DNA from: an uncultured Draconibacterium sp.
GTDB lineage: Bacteria; Bacteroidota; Bacteroidia; Bacteroidales; Prolixibacteraceae
NCBI RefSeq assembly: GCF_963677575.1
Contig: NZ_OY782038.1
Location: 2,483,501 to 2,547,500, forward strand
DNA length: 64,000 nucleotides
Direction: 5' to 3'
The notes under the pieces were generated by a model. The model ran no database searches. It was given only the letters and a program-made list of their open reading frames with translations, and was not told the origin of the DNA. Positions within the stretch are counted from its first letter, which is position 1; each line of letters opens with the position of its first letter. Shown here one piece after another: positions 51,385 through 61,100 of the stretch. The position numbers were made by a program, and so were the translations under genes.

Positions 51385-51868
51385 TGTGGAGGACCCCGAA
51401 CCCGACATTGTTTGGGAAGGAATAAGAAATCAGCTTCAGCAAAACAAAAAACAAAACCTGCCACAGTGGTTTTGGAAGGTGGCGGCCATATTTCTTTTTG
51501 CTGTTTCGGCCACGTATTTTGTGGTAAACGAAACTTCTGAAAAAGAGGTGGTAGTTGTTCAACTGTCCGATATTTCTGAAGATTTAGGCAAACAGGAAGC
51601 CTCACTTCAACAAGTGGTAAATGCCAAATGGGAAAAGGTGGAACAAGAACTGCCGGAAAATAATTCGGAGATCCGGTTTTTACTCGACGAACTGAATAAC
51701 CTCGACGAAATTTATGCCACCTATCAAAAAGACCTCAACAATACCATCGACAACGAGCCGGTGATACATGTTATGCTCGATTATTACCAGAAAAAAATTA
51801 AAGTATTAAACCGAATTCTACTGGAAATTGAAAAACAAAAACACGATGAAAACAAGATTACACTTTAA
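51335..51868 (+). CDS. Membrane anti-sigma factor-like protein (second cassette)
   Basis: 177 residues. Acidic N-terminal cytoplasmic segment ('MKQDLEKYLKEQRLKLDVEDPEPDIVWEGI'), one membrane helix (about 48-66, 'FWKVAAIFLFAVSATYFVV') and a periplasmic helical domain ('SLQQVVNAKWEKVEQELPENNSEIRFLLDELNNLDEIYATYQKDLNNTIDNEPVIHVMLDYYQKK'). The C-terminal pattern 'ELNNLDEIYATYQKDL...EPVIHVMLDYYQKKIKVLN' matches the protein at 2780 ('DLNELEGMYKLLKNDL...SVIEAMIENNRYRLQLCD'), supporting common origin. Its start lies inside the sigma gene and its end inside the next gene. Confidence 0.75.
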   Translation: MKQDLEKYLKEQRLKLDVEDPEPDIVWEGIRNQLQQNKKQNLPQWFWKVAAIFLFAVSATYFVVNETSEKEVVVVQLSDISEDLGKQEASLQQVVNAKWEKVEQELPENNSEIRFLLDELNNLDEIYATYQKDLNNTIDNEPVIHVMLDYYQKKIKVLNRILLEIEKQKHDENKITL

Positions 51869-53138
51869 ATTATTACTTACAGTTGCGGTCCTTTTAATGG
51901 GCAGCCAATTAGTTTGGGCGCAAAACTACGAGGCCTCAAAAACTCTGAATAAATCGGCTGCAGTGCCGGCCGGTTTAAGTATAAATTTATCGAACCACGC
52001 GGGCGACATAAAAATCAATACAACCAACGATAAAACGGTAAGTATCAGCACTGAAATAAAGGTAGATGCCCGCAGCCGCGAAGACGCTGAAAAGCTATTG
52101 GCAGCCATTGAGGCGTTTGAATTCAAGCTGAGTGGAAACCGATTGAACATTGATACACGCTTTTACAAAAGTATGAACTCGGTGAACGGACGCAGCACTA
52201 TCACGCTGTTGAATGGCGATAAAGTAAAAATTAAAGATTTTGAAATCAGGCATGAAATGAACATCCCGAAATCAGCAAGCCTGAATCTTGAAAATAAGTA
52301 CAGTTCAGTTTTTATTGGTGAAATTGAAGGGGAGAATAAATTGAACCTGTACAACAGTGAACTTCGCGCTGAAGGTTTCCTATCCGCCGTTGAACTGGAA
52401 GCGAAATACTCGAAACTACAAGTGGAGAAATTCGACAACGATGCCACATTTAATTTGTACGATACGGATATTGAGTTCAAAACAGCTACCGATATTTCCA
52501 TCGATAGTAAATATTCGAAAATTAAAGGAACAAAAGCCGGAAATTTGAAAATTAATTCGTACGACGACAAAGTACTTATTGATGACTTTAGCAACCTGAA
52601 AATGGAAGCGAAATATTCAGACCTGGTTTCAGAAGCTGTACTCGACAAGCTTTCGCTCGACTTATACGATTGCAACCTGAAAATTCAATCTGCAAAATCA
52701 GCAGAATTTACCGGTAAATATTCCGATCTGGAATTAGGTAAAGTAAAAACACTTAACATTCCGGACTCATACGACAACAATATTTATCTCGACAAAACCA
52801 TCTCGATCGACATTGCCCAAAGCAAATACAGCAAATACGAAATTGAATCGATGACAAAACTCTCGATTTTAAGCTACGACGACGATATTGAGATTGGTGA
52901 GCTGAACAGCGACTTTGAAGGAATTTCGTTTGACGGGAAATACGGGAAACTGATTATTGATGCAGGTTCGGTACCTTTTAAAATTGATGCGCAAATGAAA
53001 TATGGAAAAGTTGATTTCCCAAAATCACTGTCGCCTACCCGCCACATTGAAAAAAGCGGCGAACTTGAATTGCTTGCCGGCGATAAAGGAAATACAATTC
53101 TGATTAGAGGTTACGACAATACTGTTGCTATCGACTAG
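51846..53138 (+). CDS. DUF4097-family adhesin-like beta-solenoid (second cassette)
   Basis: 430 residues from the ATG at 51846 (signal peptide 'FKLLLTVAVLLMGSQLVWAQ'; a TTG at 51828 would add six residues). After 'AAVPAGLSINLSNHAGDIKINTTNDKTVSISTEI' the sequence is strikingly periodic: KYS-type turns ('NKYSSVFIGEI', 'AKYSKLQVEKF', 'SKYSKIKGTKA', 'AKYSDLVSEAV', 'GKYSDLELGKV', 'GKYGKLIIDAG') alternate with Y-D or Y-N turns ('LYNSELRAEG', 'LYDTDIEFKT', 'SYDDKVLIDD', 'LYDCNLKIQS', 'SYDDDIEIGE'). This is a clear beta-solenoid of about seven double rungs. Same position and family as 3300-4397. Surface or periplasmic, no enzymatic motif. Confidence 0.8.
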   Translation: MKTRLHFKLLLTVAVLLMGSQLVWAQNYEASKTLNKSAAVPAGLSINLSNHAGDIKINTTNDKTVSISTEIKVDARSREDAEKLLAAIEAFEFKLSGNRLNIDTRFYKSMNSVNGRSTITLLNGDKVKIKDFEIRHEMNIPKSASLNLENKYSSVFIGEIEGENKLNLYNSELRAEGFLSAVELEAKYSKLQVEKFDNDATFNLYDTDIEFKTATDISIDSKYSKIKGTKAGNLKINSYDDKVLIDDFSNLKMEAKYSDLVSEAVLDKLSLDLYDCNLKIQSAKSAEFTGKYSDLELGKVKTLNIPDSYDNNIYLDKTISIDIAQSKYSKYEIESMTKLSILSYDDDIEIGELNSDFEGISFDGKYGKLIIDAGSVPFKIDAQMKYGKVDFPKSLSPTRHIEKSGELELLAGDKGNTILIRGYDNTVAID

Positions 53139-53150
53139 TTAAAATCAGTA

Positions 53151-53201
53151 AAAAAAGATTCGATAAAGATGGCGAAAAACCGTCCTTATCAAATCTTTTA
53201 T
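53151..53201 (+). terminator. Rho-independent terminator of the second sigma cassette
   Basis: AAAAGATT-C-GATAA pairs with TTATC-A-AATCTTTT with small internal mismatches, followed by T-rich sequence; 12 bases after the stop. It probably also ends the convergent gene at 53211. Confidence 0.75.
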
Positions 53202-53210
53202 TTCCCAAAA

Positions 53211-54749
53211 CTAAACTTTCTTTTTCAGCTGGAACAAATCCTGCCGACGATCTTTCAGGTTTCGTACACTACCAAACTGATTCAGTTCGCGCAATAAACC
53301 GATATCCACATCGGCAATCAAAATCATTTCGGTATTGGGCGTTGCTTCGGCTTTTACTCCGTTTACCGGGAAGGCAAAATCGCAGGGCGTAAATACCATC
53401 GATTGCGCATACTGAATATCCATGTTGTGCACTTTTGGCAAGTTGCCAACACTTCCGGCAATAGCCACATAACATTCGTTTTCGATGGCGCGCGCCTGAG
53501 AACAATTTCGTACTCGCGAAAATCCATTCTGGGTATCGGTTAAAAATGGTACAAATAGAATATCCACTCCTTCGTCGGCCAGCAAACGACTCAGTTCCGG
53601 AAATTCTGAGTCGTAACAAATTAAAACACCAATCTTTCCGCAATCGGTATCCAACGCTTTTAAAGTGTGTCCTCCCTGCATTCCCCAAACTTTCACCTCA
53701 TCGGGTGTTACATGCAGTTTTTCGTAGCGCTCGGTACTCCCGTCGCGGCGGCATAAGTAGCCCACGTTATACAAGCTATCGTCTACCAACTCGGGCATAC
53801 TACCGGTAATAATGTTAATGTTGTAACTAATGGCCAGCTCCGAAAACTTTGCGGTAATAGCTTCGGTGTGTTTGGCCAGGTCGCGAATAGCTTCCGGCTC
53901 AGTTAAGTGGTTATTTTCGGCCATTAATGGCGCATTAAAAAACTCGGGGAACAAAGCAAAATCGCAACGATAACCAGAAACGGCATCAACAAAAAACTCC
54001 GCCTGCAACATCAGATCTTCCAGTGTTTTGTATGGCCGCATCTGCCATTGCACCAATCCCAAACGAACCACTGTTTTTGTTATCTCCGGCTTTTTGCGGG
54101 GCTTCTCGTAGTAAATATTATCCCACTCCAGCAACACCGCATATTCGTTCGAGTCGGTGTCGCCTTCCAAATAACCTTTTATAATTTTTGCCGGGTGGAA
54201 ATCGTTCGATATCTGAAAGTTTAACACCGGGTCGTGAATCTCTTTTGTGCGTACTTTTTGAATGTACTCTTTTGGCGACAGTTCATCCTGATAAAGGTGA
54301 TAATTGGGAATCCGTCCGCCAAATGCAATCCCTTTTAAATTGAGTCTTTCGCACAATTCTTTGCGGTAATCGTACAAGCGGCGCCCCAATCGCAATCCGC
54401 GAAATTCTGGTTTAATAAAAACATCAATTCCGTACAACATATCGCCATCGGGAGAGTGCGTATCAAACTTATAATTCCCGGTAATTTCTTTATAGGTATG
54501 ATTATCCTCAAACTTATCGTAATCAACCACAATCGCAAGTGCACAACCTGCAATTTGGCCGTTCACCTTCAGCACTACCTGACCTTCGGGAAAACGTTTA
54601 ATCAGCGATTTTATATGGTGTTCTTTCCAGTACGCATCGGGCATGTTCGAGTACACCTCTATCATGGCCTGTTTGAGTTCCTGGTAATCGTCGAATTTTA
54701 AATACTCCAGTTCTATATTGTCAATTTCCTGCATATTTGTTTTGGTCAA
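53211..54749 (-). CDS. GNAT acetyltransferase-nitrilase fusion (YhcX-like)
   Basis: 512 residues. The N-terminal GNAT domain (about 8-215) has the acetyl-CoA loop 'PEFRGLRLGRRLYDYRKELCERL'. The C-terminal carbon-nitrogen hydrolase domain (about 225-505) has the Glu-Lys-Cys triad in 'CDFALFPEFFNAP', 'RYEKLHVTPDEV' and 'IGVLICYDSEFPELSRLLADEG'. The same fusion occurs widely in Bacteroidota and Bacillus (YhcX). It probably hydrolyses an amide and acetylates an amine in linked reactions; the substrate is undetermined. It is four bases after corA. Confidence 0.9.
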   Translation of the reverse strand: MTKTNMQEIDNIELEYLKFDDYQELKQAMIEVYSNMPDAYWKEHHIKSLIKRFPEGQVVLKVNGQIAGCALAIVVDYDKFEDNHTYKEITGNYKFDTHSPDGDMLYGIDVFIKPEFRGLRLGRRLYDYRKELCERLNLKGIAFGGRIPNYHLYQDELSPKEYIQKVRTKEIHDPVLNFQISNDFHPAKIIKGYLEGDTDSNEYAVLLEWDNIYYEKPRKKPEITKTVVRLGLVQWQMRPYKTLEDLMLQAEFFVDAVSGYRCDFALFPEFFNAPLMAENNHLTEPEAIRDLAKHTEAITAKFSELAISYNINIITGSMPELVDDSLYNVGYLCRRDGSTERYEKLHVTPDEVKVWGMQGGHTLKALDTDCGKIGVLICYDSEFPELSRLLADEGVDILFVPFLTDTQNGFSRVRNCSQARAIENECYVAIAGSVGNLPKVHNMDIQYAQSMVFTPCDFAFPVNGVKAEATPNTEMILIADVDIGLLRELNQFGSVRNLKDRRQDLFQLKKKV

Positions 54750-54753
54750 AATT

Positions 54754-55818
54754 TTACAACCACTTTTTTCGTTTAAAATAAATCAGCAATCCGCCTCCCA
54801 GAATTAAAATTATAATCCAGAAAACCAGATAACCATATTTGAATTTGAGCTCGGGAATATATTCAAAGTTCATTCCGTAAATGCCGGCAATAAAGGTTAG
54901 CGGAATAAATATCGATGCGAAAATGGTAAGCGTTTTCATCACCTCATTCATTTTATTACTCATGTTCGAGTTATAAATATTCAGCTGGTCGGAAGTCATG
55001 CTGTTGTACATTTCCACCGCTTCAGAACACTGAATGGCGAGATCGCTTAAGTCTTTCAAAAAGGCGAAGTTCTTTTTCTGAAAAAACGAATCTTCGGTAC
55101 GAAGCAAAGTTGCAATAAATTCGCGCACCGGCCGCACCGCTTTCCGAATGTAATTCAGTTCCGTTTTAAAACGATAGATCTCTTCCACAATTTTTGAGTC
55201 CATGGTTTTAAAAAGCCGGTCTTCAATATCTTCCACCTGCCGCCCAATATTTTCAATCAGAATAGAATAATTATCAACCAAAGCATCCATTAAAGCATAA
55301 GCCAGGTAATCGTTTCCGCTGGTGCGAATTCGGCCTTTACTTTTGCGAATACGCTCGCGAACCACTTCGAAAAATTGGCCTCGTTGCTCCTGTAATGTCA
55401 ACACGAAATCTTCACCTAAAATAAGGGTAACCTGCTCGGCATGTATTCGGTACGCCCCCTTTTCCTGATGCAGAATTTTCATAATAAATGCATCGTAATT
55501 CTCGCCATTTTCGTATTTAGGCGGCTGGTCGGTATTCAGTATATCTTCGAGTAGAAGTGACGGTAATTTAAATTCTTCACCTAGTTTTTTAATCATTTCC
55601 AAATCGTGCAAACCATAAACATTTATCCAGTTTACTTTATCGGTAGTAAACTTTTGCCGGGCAAGCGAAACCGATTCAACTGTTTCCTCCATCAGCTCAT
55701 TTTTATCGTAAGAAATAAACTGAATAACCGCCTGTTCCATTTTTTGTCTGCCGATAAGTACCAACGAGCCGGGAACCATGCCTTTTACCTTCGACCGATC
55801 TTTTAAAAAACGTGCCAT
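54754..55818 (-). CDS. corA: CorA-type magnesium/cobalt transporter
   Basis: 354 residues. A large cytoplasmic alpha/beta funnel domain (1-285) is followed by a stalk helix and two C-terminal membrane helices. The signature Gly-Met-Asn selectivity motif occurs in 'LTFIAGIYGMNFEYIPEL' at the end of the first helix, followed by 'YGYLVFWIIILILGGGLLIYFKRKKW'. It forms a homopentameric Mg2+ channel in the inner membrane. The basic start 'MARFLKDRSKVKGMVPGSLVLIG' looks natural. First gene of a pair with the nitrilase fusion. Confidence 0.95.
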   Translation of the reverse strand: MARFLKDRSKVKGMVPGSLVLIGRQKMEQAVIQFISYDKNELMEETVESVSLARQKFTTDKVNWINVYGLHDLEMIKKLGEEFKLPSLLLEDILNTDQPPKYENGENYDAFIMKILHQEKGAYRIHAEQVTLILGEDFVLTLQEQRGQFFEVVRERIRKSKGRIRTSGNDYLAYALMDALVDNYSILIENIGRQVEDIEDRLFKTMDSKIVEEIYRFKTELNYIRKAVRPVREFIATLLRTEDSFFQKKNFAFLKDLSDLAIQCSEAVEMYNSMTSDQLNIYNSNMSNKMNEVMKTLTIFASIFIPLTFIAGIYGMNFEYIPELKFKYGYLVFWIIILILGGGLLIYFKRKKWL

Positions 55819-56185
55819 ACTTTTATTTTTATCTTTCGGAATAATACATGCTGATAAACGAAAGAATTTTAGCCAATTTAATAAATAATTCCTTGTCAGG
55901 CATACACTTGTTTCTAACTCTTTCGGCCGCTACTACTACAACGAAAAGAAAATCATTTATCTACCCCATAAAACAACCTTTCACAATCCATTCAAACGAA
56001 ACAAGCCCCAATCCTAATTTTATTATTAAAGGGAATATGAACATAAAGATTTTTGCCAATTCATTACCTGAAAATTATACACCGGCCAAAAACTAATATT
56101 GAGAATAAGATATAATTAAAATTTATTCGATTCTTAACACGCTTGCCGTATTGAAGATTTATTTTCGCATGAAGAATTTTCACAA
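55819..56185. other. Intergenic region between corA and the fecI-like sigma gene
   Basis: 367 A/T-rich bases between divergent genes, with an unconvincing 82-codon forward frame (55848-56096) of low-complexity composition. No CAACC-N16-GTC site, RNA gene or strong palindrome was seen, so the third sigma gene is not under the promoter type of the other two. Confidence 0.5.
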
Positions 56186-56752
56186 ATGGAAAGCATCGAG
56201 GAAGAGTTTATTAACAGGATTAAACAAAACGATCAGACTGCTCTTGAAAAGCTGCATCGTAAATACTATCAACTCCTCTGTAGTTTTGCTTTCAATTATG
56301 TAAAAAATGTACATTCTGCCGAAGAGATCGTTTCTGATGTATTCCTGAATTTCTGGTTAAAACGCCATTCATTAACGATTAATTCCAGTATCAAATCTTA
56401 TCTCTACATTTCAGTAAAAAACCAGTCAATCAATTATCTGAACACAAAAAAACAAATTTTTGAAGAAATAACAGATAACAGTTTTGAGTTTGAAGCGTCG
56501 GGGAACGATGCAGATGCAGAGATTAACTACATTGAAACATTTAATCAAATTGAAAAAATTATCAGGGAACTCCCTCCTCAGCGCCAAACCATCTTTCGTT
56601 TAAACCGAGTTGATGGGTTAAAATATAAAGAAATAGCTGAAATATTATCCATTTCAGTTAACACTGTTCAAAAACAAATGACCGAAGCCGTTAAACACAT
56701 CTCAAAATATTATTCCCATAAAATACTGGTCTTTTTCTCTTTTATAAAATAA
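56186..56752 (+). CDS. FecI-type ECF sigma factor (Bacteroidota group)
   Basis: 188 residues. Region 2 'LHRKYYQLLCSFAFNYVKNVHSAEEIVSDVFLNFWLKRHSL' and region 4 'LPPQRQTIFRLNRVDGLKYKEIAEILSISVNTVQKQMTEAVKHI' are those of the Bacteroidota sigma-70/FecI family, which pairs with FecR and SusC-type receptors. It starts with ATG, unlike the other two ECF genes, and is only distantly similar to them. FecR follows 106 bases downstream. It should transcribe the SusCD operon when the receptor is occupied. Confidence 0.92.
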   Translation: MESIEEEFINRIKQNDQTALEKLHRKYYQLLCSFAFNYVKNVHSAEEIVSDVFLNFWLKRHSLTINSSIKSYLYISVKNQSINYLNTKKQIFEEITDNSFEFEASGNDADAEINYIETFNQIEKIIRELPPQRQTIFRLNRVDGLKYKEIAEILSISVNTVQKQMTEAVKHISKYYSHKILVFFSFIK

Positions 56753-56858
56753 AGTTTCCGAATTAATTAATGTGTAATATTTACTTCATTTTTTATTAAT
56801 CGGGTTCAATGGTAGGTCATTCATCTAATTCTTGTCATAGAGATGAAAGAATACCAAA

Positions 56859-58046
56859 ATGGATAAGAATAGATTTTTTGAATTAACTACAAAAGTTTTA
56901 GCCAACGAGGCTAATGAAGAGGAAAAAATACGCTTAAACGATTTGTTGAGCAACAAAAAATACCGGGAGCTTTTTAACTGGCTGAAAACGGAGTGGGAAA
57001 AAGAATTTTCATCTGACAGCATTCAGTTTAACTATGCGAAAGGACTGGAAAAATTAAGAGCAAAAATTGCTGAATCAGACAAGCAAAACATAACAACAAA
57101 AAGAGTTACTTTCAGGCGAAGATTTTTACAGGCAGCAGCCGTTTTTGTTTTACTACTTGCAGGTACCGTTGTTCTCTATCAACTAAAAAATAACCAACCA
57201 ACAATTACCGATTTTGCGGAAAACACCACCAAAGAAATTTCATCAGGCGAAACACGTTTAATTTTGAATGGCGAAGAAGAAATTGAAATACCAAGCAAGA
57301 ATGCCAATATAAATTACTCGGAAGAAGAAGGTACGGTGGTGGTTAACAGCCGCAAAAAAATTAAGCAAGACCTGAAACAACACCAAATAACTTATAATAC
57401 ACTTATTGTCCCTTATGGCAAACGAAGCAAAATAACACTGGCCGACAACAGCATTGTTTGGTTAAATTCAGGATCGAAATTTATTTACCCCGTACATTTC
57501 TCCGATAAAAAACGCGAGGTATTTCTTGAGGGCGAAGCTTTTTTTGAAGTTCAGCACGACAGCAACAAACCTTTTACTGTTATTACTAACGATATTGAGG
57601 TAAAAGTACTTGGCACCATTTTTAATGTAACAGCCTATACCGACGATGCCTTTACAAACACGGTATTGGAAAGTGGAAGTGTTGAAATTAACTACCAAAG
57701 TAAATCAAAAATAAAAACCTCGAAACTAAAAATCACACCGGGAACATCGGCTGTTTACTACCCCGAAGAAAAAGTAATCTGCCAAAATAAAGTTGACACC
57801 CGGTATTACACTAGTTGGCGCGAAGGAATTTTACTGTACCATCACCAAACACTTAACCAAATAGTAAAAAAACTGTCGAGGTATTATAATACTGAAATCA
57901 GTATTAACAACCCGGAACTGGCAAACACCAGTTTTTCCGGAAAGCTGGATTTAAAAACAGATGTTAACGAAGTATTGGAAACAATAGCCTTTGCTTCGGA
58001 ATTAAATATTGAGATAAAAAAAGACCAGTTAATAATAAAAAAATAG
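56859..58046 (+). CDS. FecR-family anti-sigma factor
   Basis: 395 residues. Cytoplasmic sigma-binding part (1-85, 'LFNWLKTEWEKEFSSDS'), one membrane helix (about 89-108), periplasmic FecR domain (about 185-280, 'YNTLIVPYGKRSKITLADNSIVWLNSGSKFIYPVHFSDKKREVFLEGEAFFEVQHDSNKPFTVITNDIEVKVLGTIFNVTAY') and C-terminal DUF4974 (about 325-394, 'LYHHQTLNQIVKKLSRYYNTEISINNPELANTSFSGKLDLKTDVNEVLETIAF'). DUF4974 resembles an STN domain and is thought to contact the receptor's N-terminal STN domain, which the adjacent SusC possesses. It holds the sigma factor at 56186. Confidence 0.94.
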   Translation: MDKNRFFELTTKVLANEANEEEKIRLNDLLSNKKYRELFNWLKTEWEKEFSSDSIQFNYAKGLEKLRAKIAESDKQNITTKRVTFRRRFLQAAAVFVLLLAGTVVLYQLKNNQPTITDFAENTTKEISSGETRLILNGEEEIEIPSKNANINYSEEEGTVVVNSRKKIKQDLKQHQITYNTLIVPYGKRSKITLADNSIVWLNSGSKFIYPVHFSDKKREVFLEGEAFFEVQHDSNKPFTVITNDIEVKVLGTIFNVTAYTDDAFTNTVLESGSVEINYQSKSKIKTSKLKITPGTSAVYYPEEKVICQNKVDTRYYTSWREGILLYHHQTLNQIVKKLSRYYNTEISINNPELANTSFSGKLDLKTDVNEVLETIAFASELNIEIKKDQLIIKK

Positions 58047-58085
58047 TTGCCTATGATGTAGAAAACCCTAACCAAATTTAAAAAA

Positions 58086-58114
58086 CCGGGAAATGTGGTT
58101 CAGACATTACCCGG
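58086..58114 (+). other. Leader hairpin upstream of susC
   Basis: CCGGGAAATGT and ACATTACCCGG pair with a single mismatch around GGTTCAG. No T run follows, so it is not a simple terminator. It lies about 60 bases before the SusC ATG at 58173 and could stabilise or regulate the mRNA. Confidence 0.55.
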
Positions 58115-58172
58115 CTGTAAAAATTTCTTACTGACAATATGGTCAATTATTAAAAATTTAACACGTAAATAT

Positions 58173-61100
58173 ATGAAAATTAATATTGAATCAATCTCTT
58201 TAATGAGTTTGAAGAAACTAATTATGATAATGAAAGTAACATTTCTACTTATTTTTTCTTCAATAATTTCGGTTAGTGCAAGCAATACCTATGCACAGCT
58301 AACCAAGCTTTCGGTAAATATTGAGCAGGCTTCGGTAAAAGATGTCTTCCATGACATTGAAAGCCAAAGCGAGTACATTTTTTTCTACCAGGATGAAAAA
58401 ATTGATCTTGACAAAAAAGTAACCATCCGGGTAGAAGACAAAACGATTTCAGAAATTCTGGATCAACTTTTTGAAGACACCAACAATGTTTACAAAATAA
58501 CCGACCGGCAGGTGATTATTAGTCAGGACAATAAAAAACAAACTCCGGGGGAAAATTCAGAATTAGAATCGACAGGATACAGCCAGCAGAAAAAAACAAT
58601 TTCAGGTAAAGTATTCGACGAAAAAGGGCTGCCTCTTCCCGGCGTATCAGTAATTATAAAAGGCACAACCACCGGAATAACAACCGACGCAAATGGTAAT
58701 TTCAATTTAAAAGTTGCCAACAATGCCGAATACCTTGTCTTCTCGTTTGTAGGAATGAAAACACAAGAAGTTCTCATTAGAGGAAAAGAAACCATTGAAG
58801 TTTTAATGGAAGAAGAAACAGTTGGTATTGAAGAGATTGTAACTATTGGTTATGCAAAACAAAAGAAAACAGATGTTACCGGCGCCGTTTCGTCCATTAA
58901 AAGCGAAAATTTTAACAAAGGTGTTGTCAACTCTCCGGGGCAGTTACTCCAGGGAAAAGTATCGGGTGTTAACATTACTTCATCAAGCGGTGCTCCCGGC
59001 AGCGGACAAAGAATTGTTATCCGGGGACAGGGAACCATCAGGCAAGGTTCAGGGCCTCTTTTTGTAATCGACGGGTTCCCAATCGGGATGGCAGGGACAG
59101 GATCAGGTTCAAGTCCGTTAAACTTTATTAATCCTGAAGATATTGAGTCGATTGATGTATTAAAAGATGCATCTGCTACTGCAATTTATGGCTCGCGCGG
59201 AGCAAACGGTGTTATAATGATTAACACCAAAAAAGGAGAATCAGGGTCATCGCAATTCACAGTGGTTTCAAACTTCGGAATATCGAAAATTGCTAAAAAG
59301 CTACCTGTTTTTAGTGCCGATGAATTTCGCAAACAAGTTGTAGCTGTTGGTGGTGTTTTAGAAGACCGCAATGGAAACACCAACTGGCAAGACGAATTAA
59401 CTCAAACTGCCATTACACATGATCATAATTTAACCTTGTCGGGAGGTACCAGCAAGCTAACTTATCGCGCATCTTTAGGCTATTTAGACCAGGAAGGAGT
59501 TGTAATTAATACCGGAATAAAAAGATACAGCGGAAGAATAAGTGCCACTCAAAAATTATTAGACGAAAAACTGAATATTGATTTCAACCTGAATTCAACC
59601 ATTGAAAAAGGAGAAAACGCACACATGGGAACAGTAGTTTCAAACATGTTGAGTTTTAATCCTACTTATCCGGCATACGATTCAAACGGAGAACCAACAA
59701 AATACCCCGATTTAATTAATCCGCTTAGCCAGGCAGAGCTTTACACCAATTTTAGCGAAAGCAGAAATATGATGGTAAATATCGCTCCGTCTCTTGAAAT
59801 TATTAAAGGCCTGGTTTACAAACTTAATTTTGGTTACGAAAACAGTTCGTATGAAACTGATGCCCAGGAAATGCCAAGCACCGATCCTTTTGTTGAAGGG
59901 AAAATTGAACAAAAATTCTTTAATGGTGAAAACACGCTTATAGAGAACTACCTGACTTATACTTTTGATGTACAAGAACATAACATTGTTTTACTGGCCG
60001 GGCATTCTTACCAAAAAGTAGAAAACCGCGACAGAAAATGGAATATTGAATTGTTTGAAGCTAACGATATTGAACCGCGCTACAATCCCGGTTTAGGGCA
60101 ACGACTTGATTTAACACTCAACAGACCTGAAGGTTCGGCCAATATTAACGAGCTGCAATCATTCTTTGGCAGGGCAGCCTACAATTACCAGGGCAAATAC
60201 ATGATAACCGGTACAATTCGTTCCGATGGTTCTTCAAAATTTGGAAAAAACAATCGTTACGGAACATTTCCTTCATTTGCTGCAGGTTGGCGAATTTCAG
60301 AGGAAGATTTTATGAAATCATCGCCATTTAGCAATTTAAAATTGCGTGCAGGCTGGGGACAAACAGGGAACCAGGAAATCCCTTCAAAAATTACGCAGGA
60401 ATCATTTCAATCGTCAAATAGCGGAGATTACAGCTATCCACTTAGCGAATCGGGACAATACCCGGTTGGAACGGTTTACACCCGTTTTGCCAACCCTGAT
60501 ATCCAGTGGGAAGTTTCTACTCAAACCAATGTGGGTGTCGACTTTGGATTATTTAACGGGGCTCTTTCCGGCACAGTTGATTACTTTCATAAAGTATCAA
60601 CCAATATCCTTGTTGAGGTTCCATCATTCGATCCGGTTTCTCCGGCTCCTACCTACTGGACAAATGTTGACAATATGAAAATCACGAACAAAGGATTGGA
60701 GATTGCACTGGATTACCAGCAAAGAACGAAGAAAGGTTTTATCTATAAAATTGGTGCCAACGCAACATTTATTGATAATGTGGTAAAAGATTCTCCTTTT
60801 ACAGTTCTCACTACCGGGTCTGCATCAGGGTCAGGTCAAACAGGAGCCACAATCAACGGAATGATCAATGGCTACCCAATTGGTTCTTTCTACATGCAAA
60901 AATTTACCGGAATTGGAGCTGACGGACTTTCAACTTACGAACCACCATTGGTTGAAGGTGGCGAAGACAGGTATGTGGTAGGAAGTGCACTGCCTGATGT
61001 TATGTATAATTTCTATGCCAACTTCAGCTACAAACGATTCGACTTAAGCATGAATTTTAACGGAGTAGCCGGTAACAAGATTTACAACCACACTGCAATG

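Noticed and set aside
55848..56096. 82-codon forward frame before the fecI-like gene
   Set aside because: Low-complexity composition typical of A/T-rich intergenic DNA, and not in a plausible operon.
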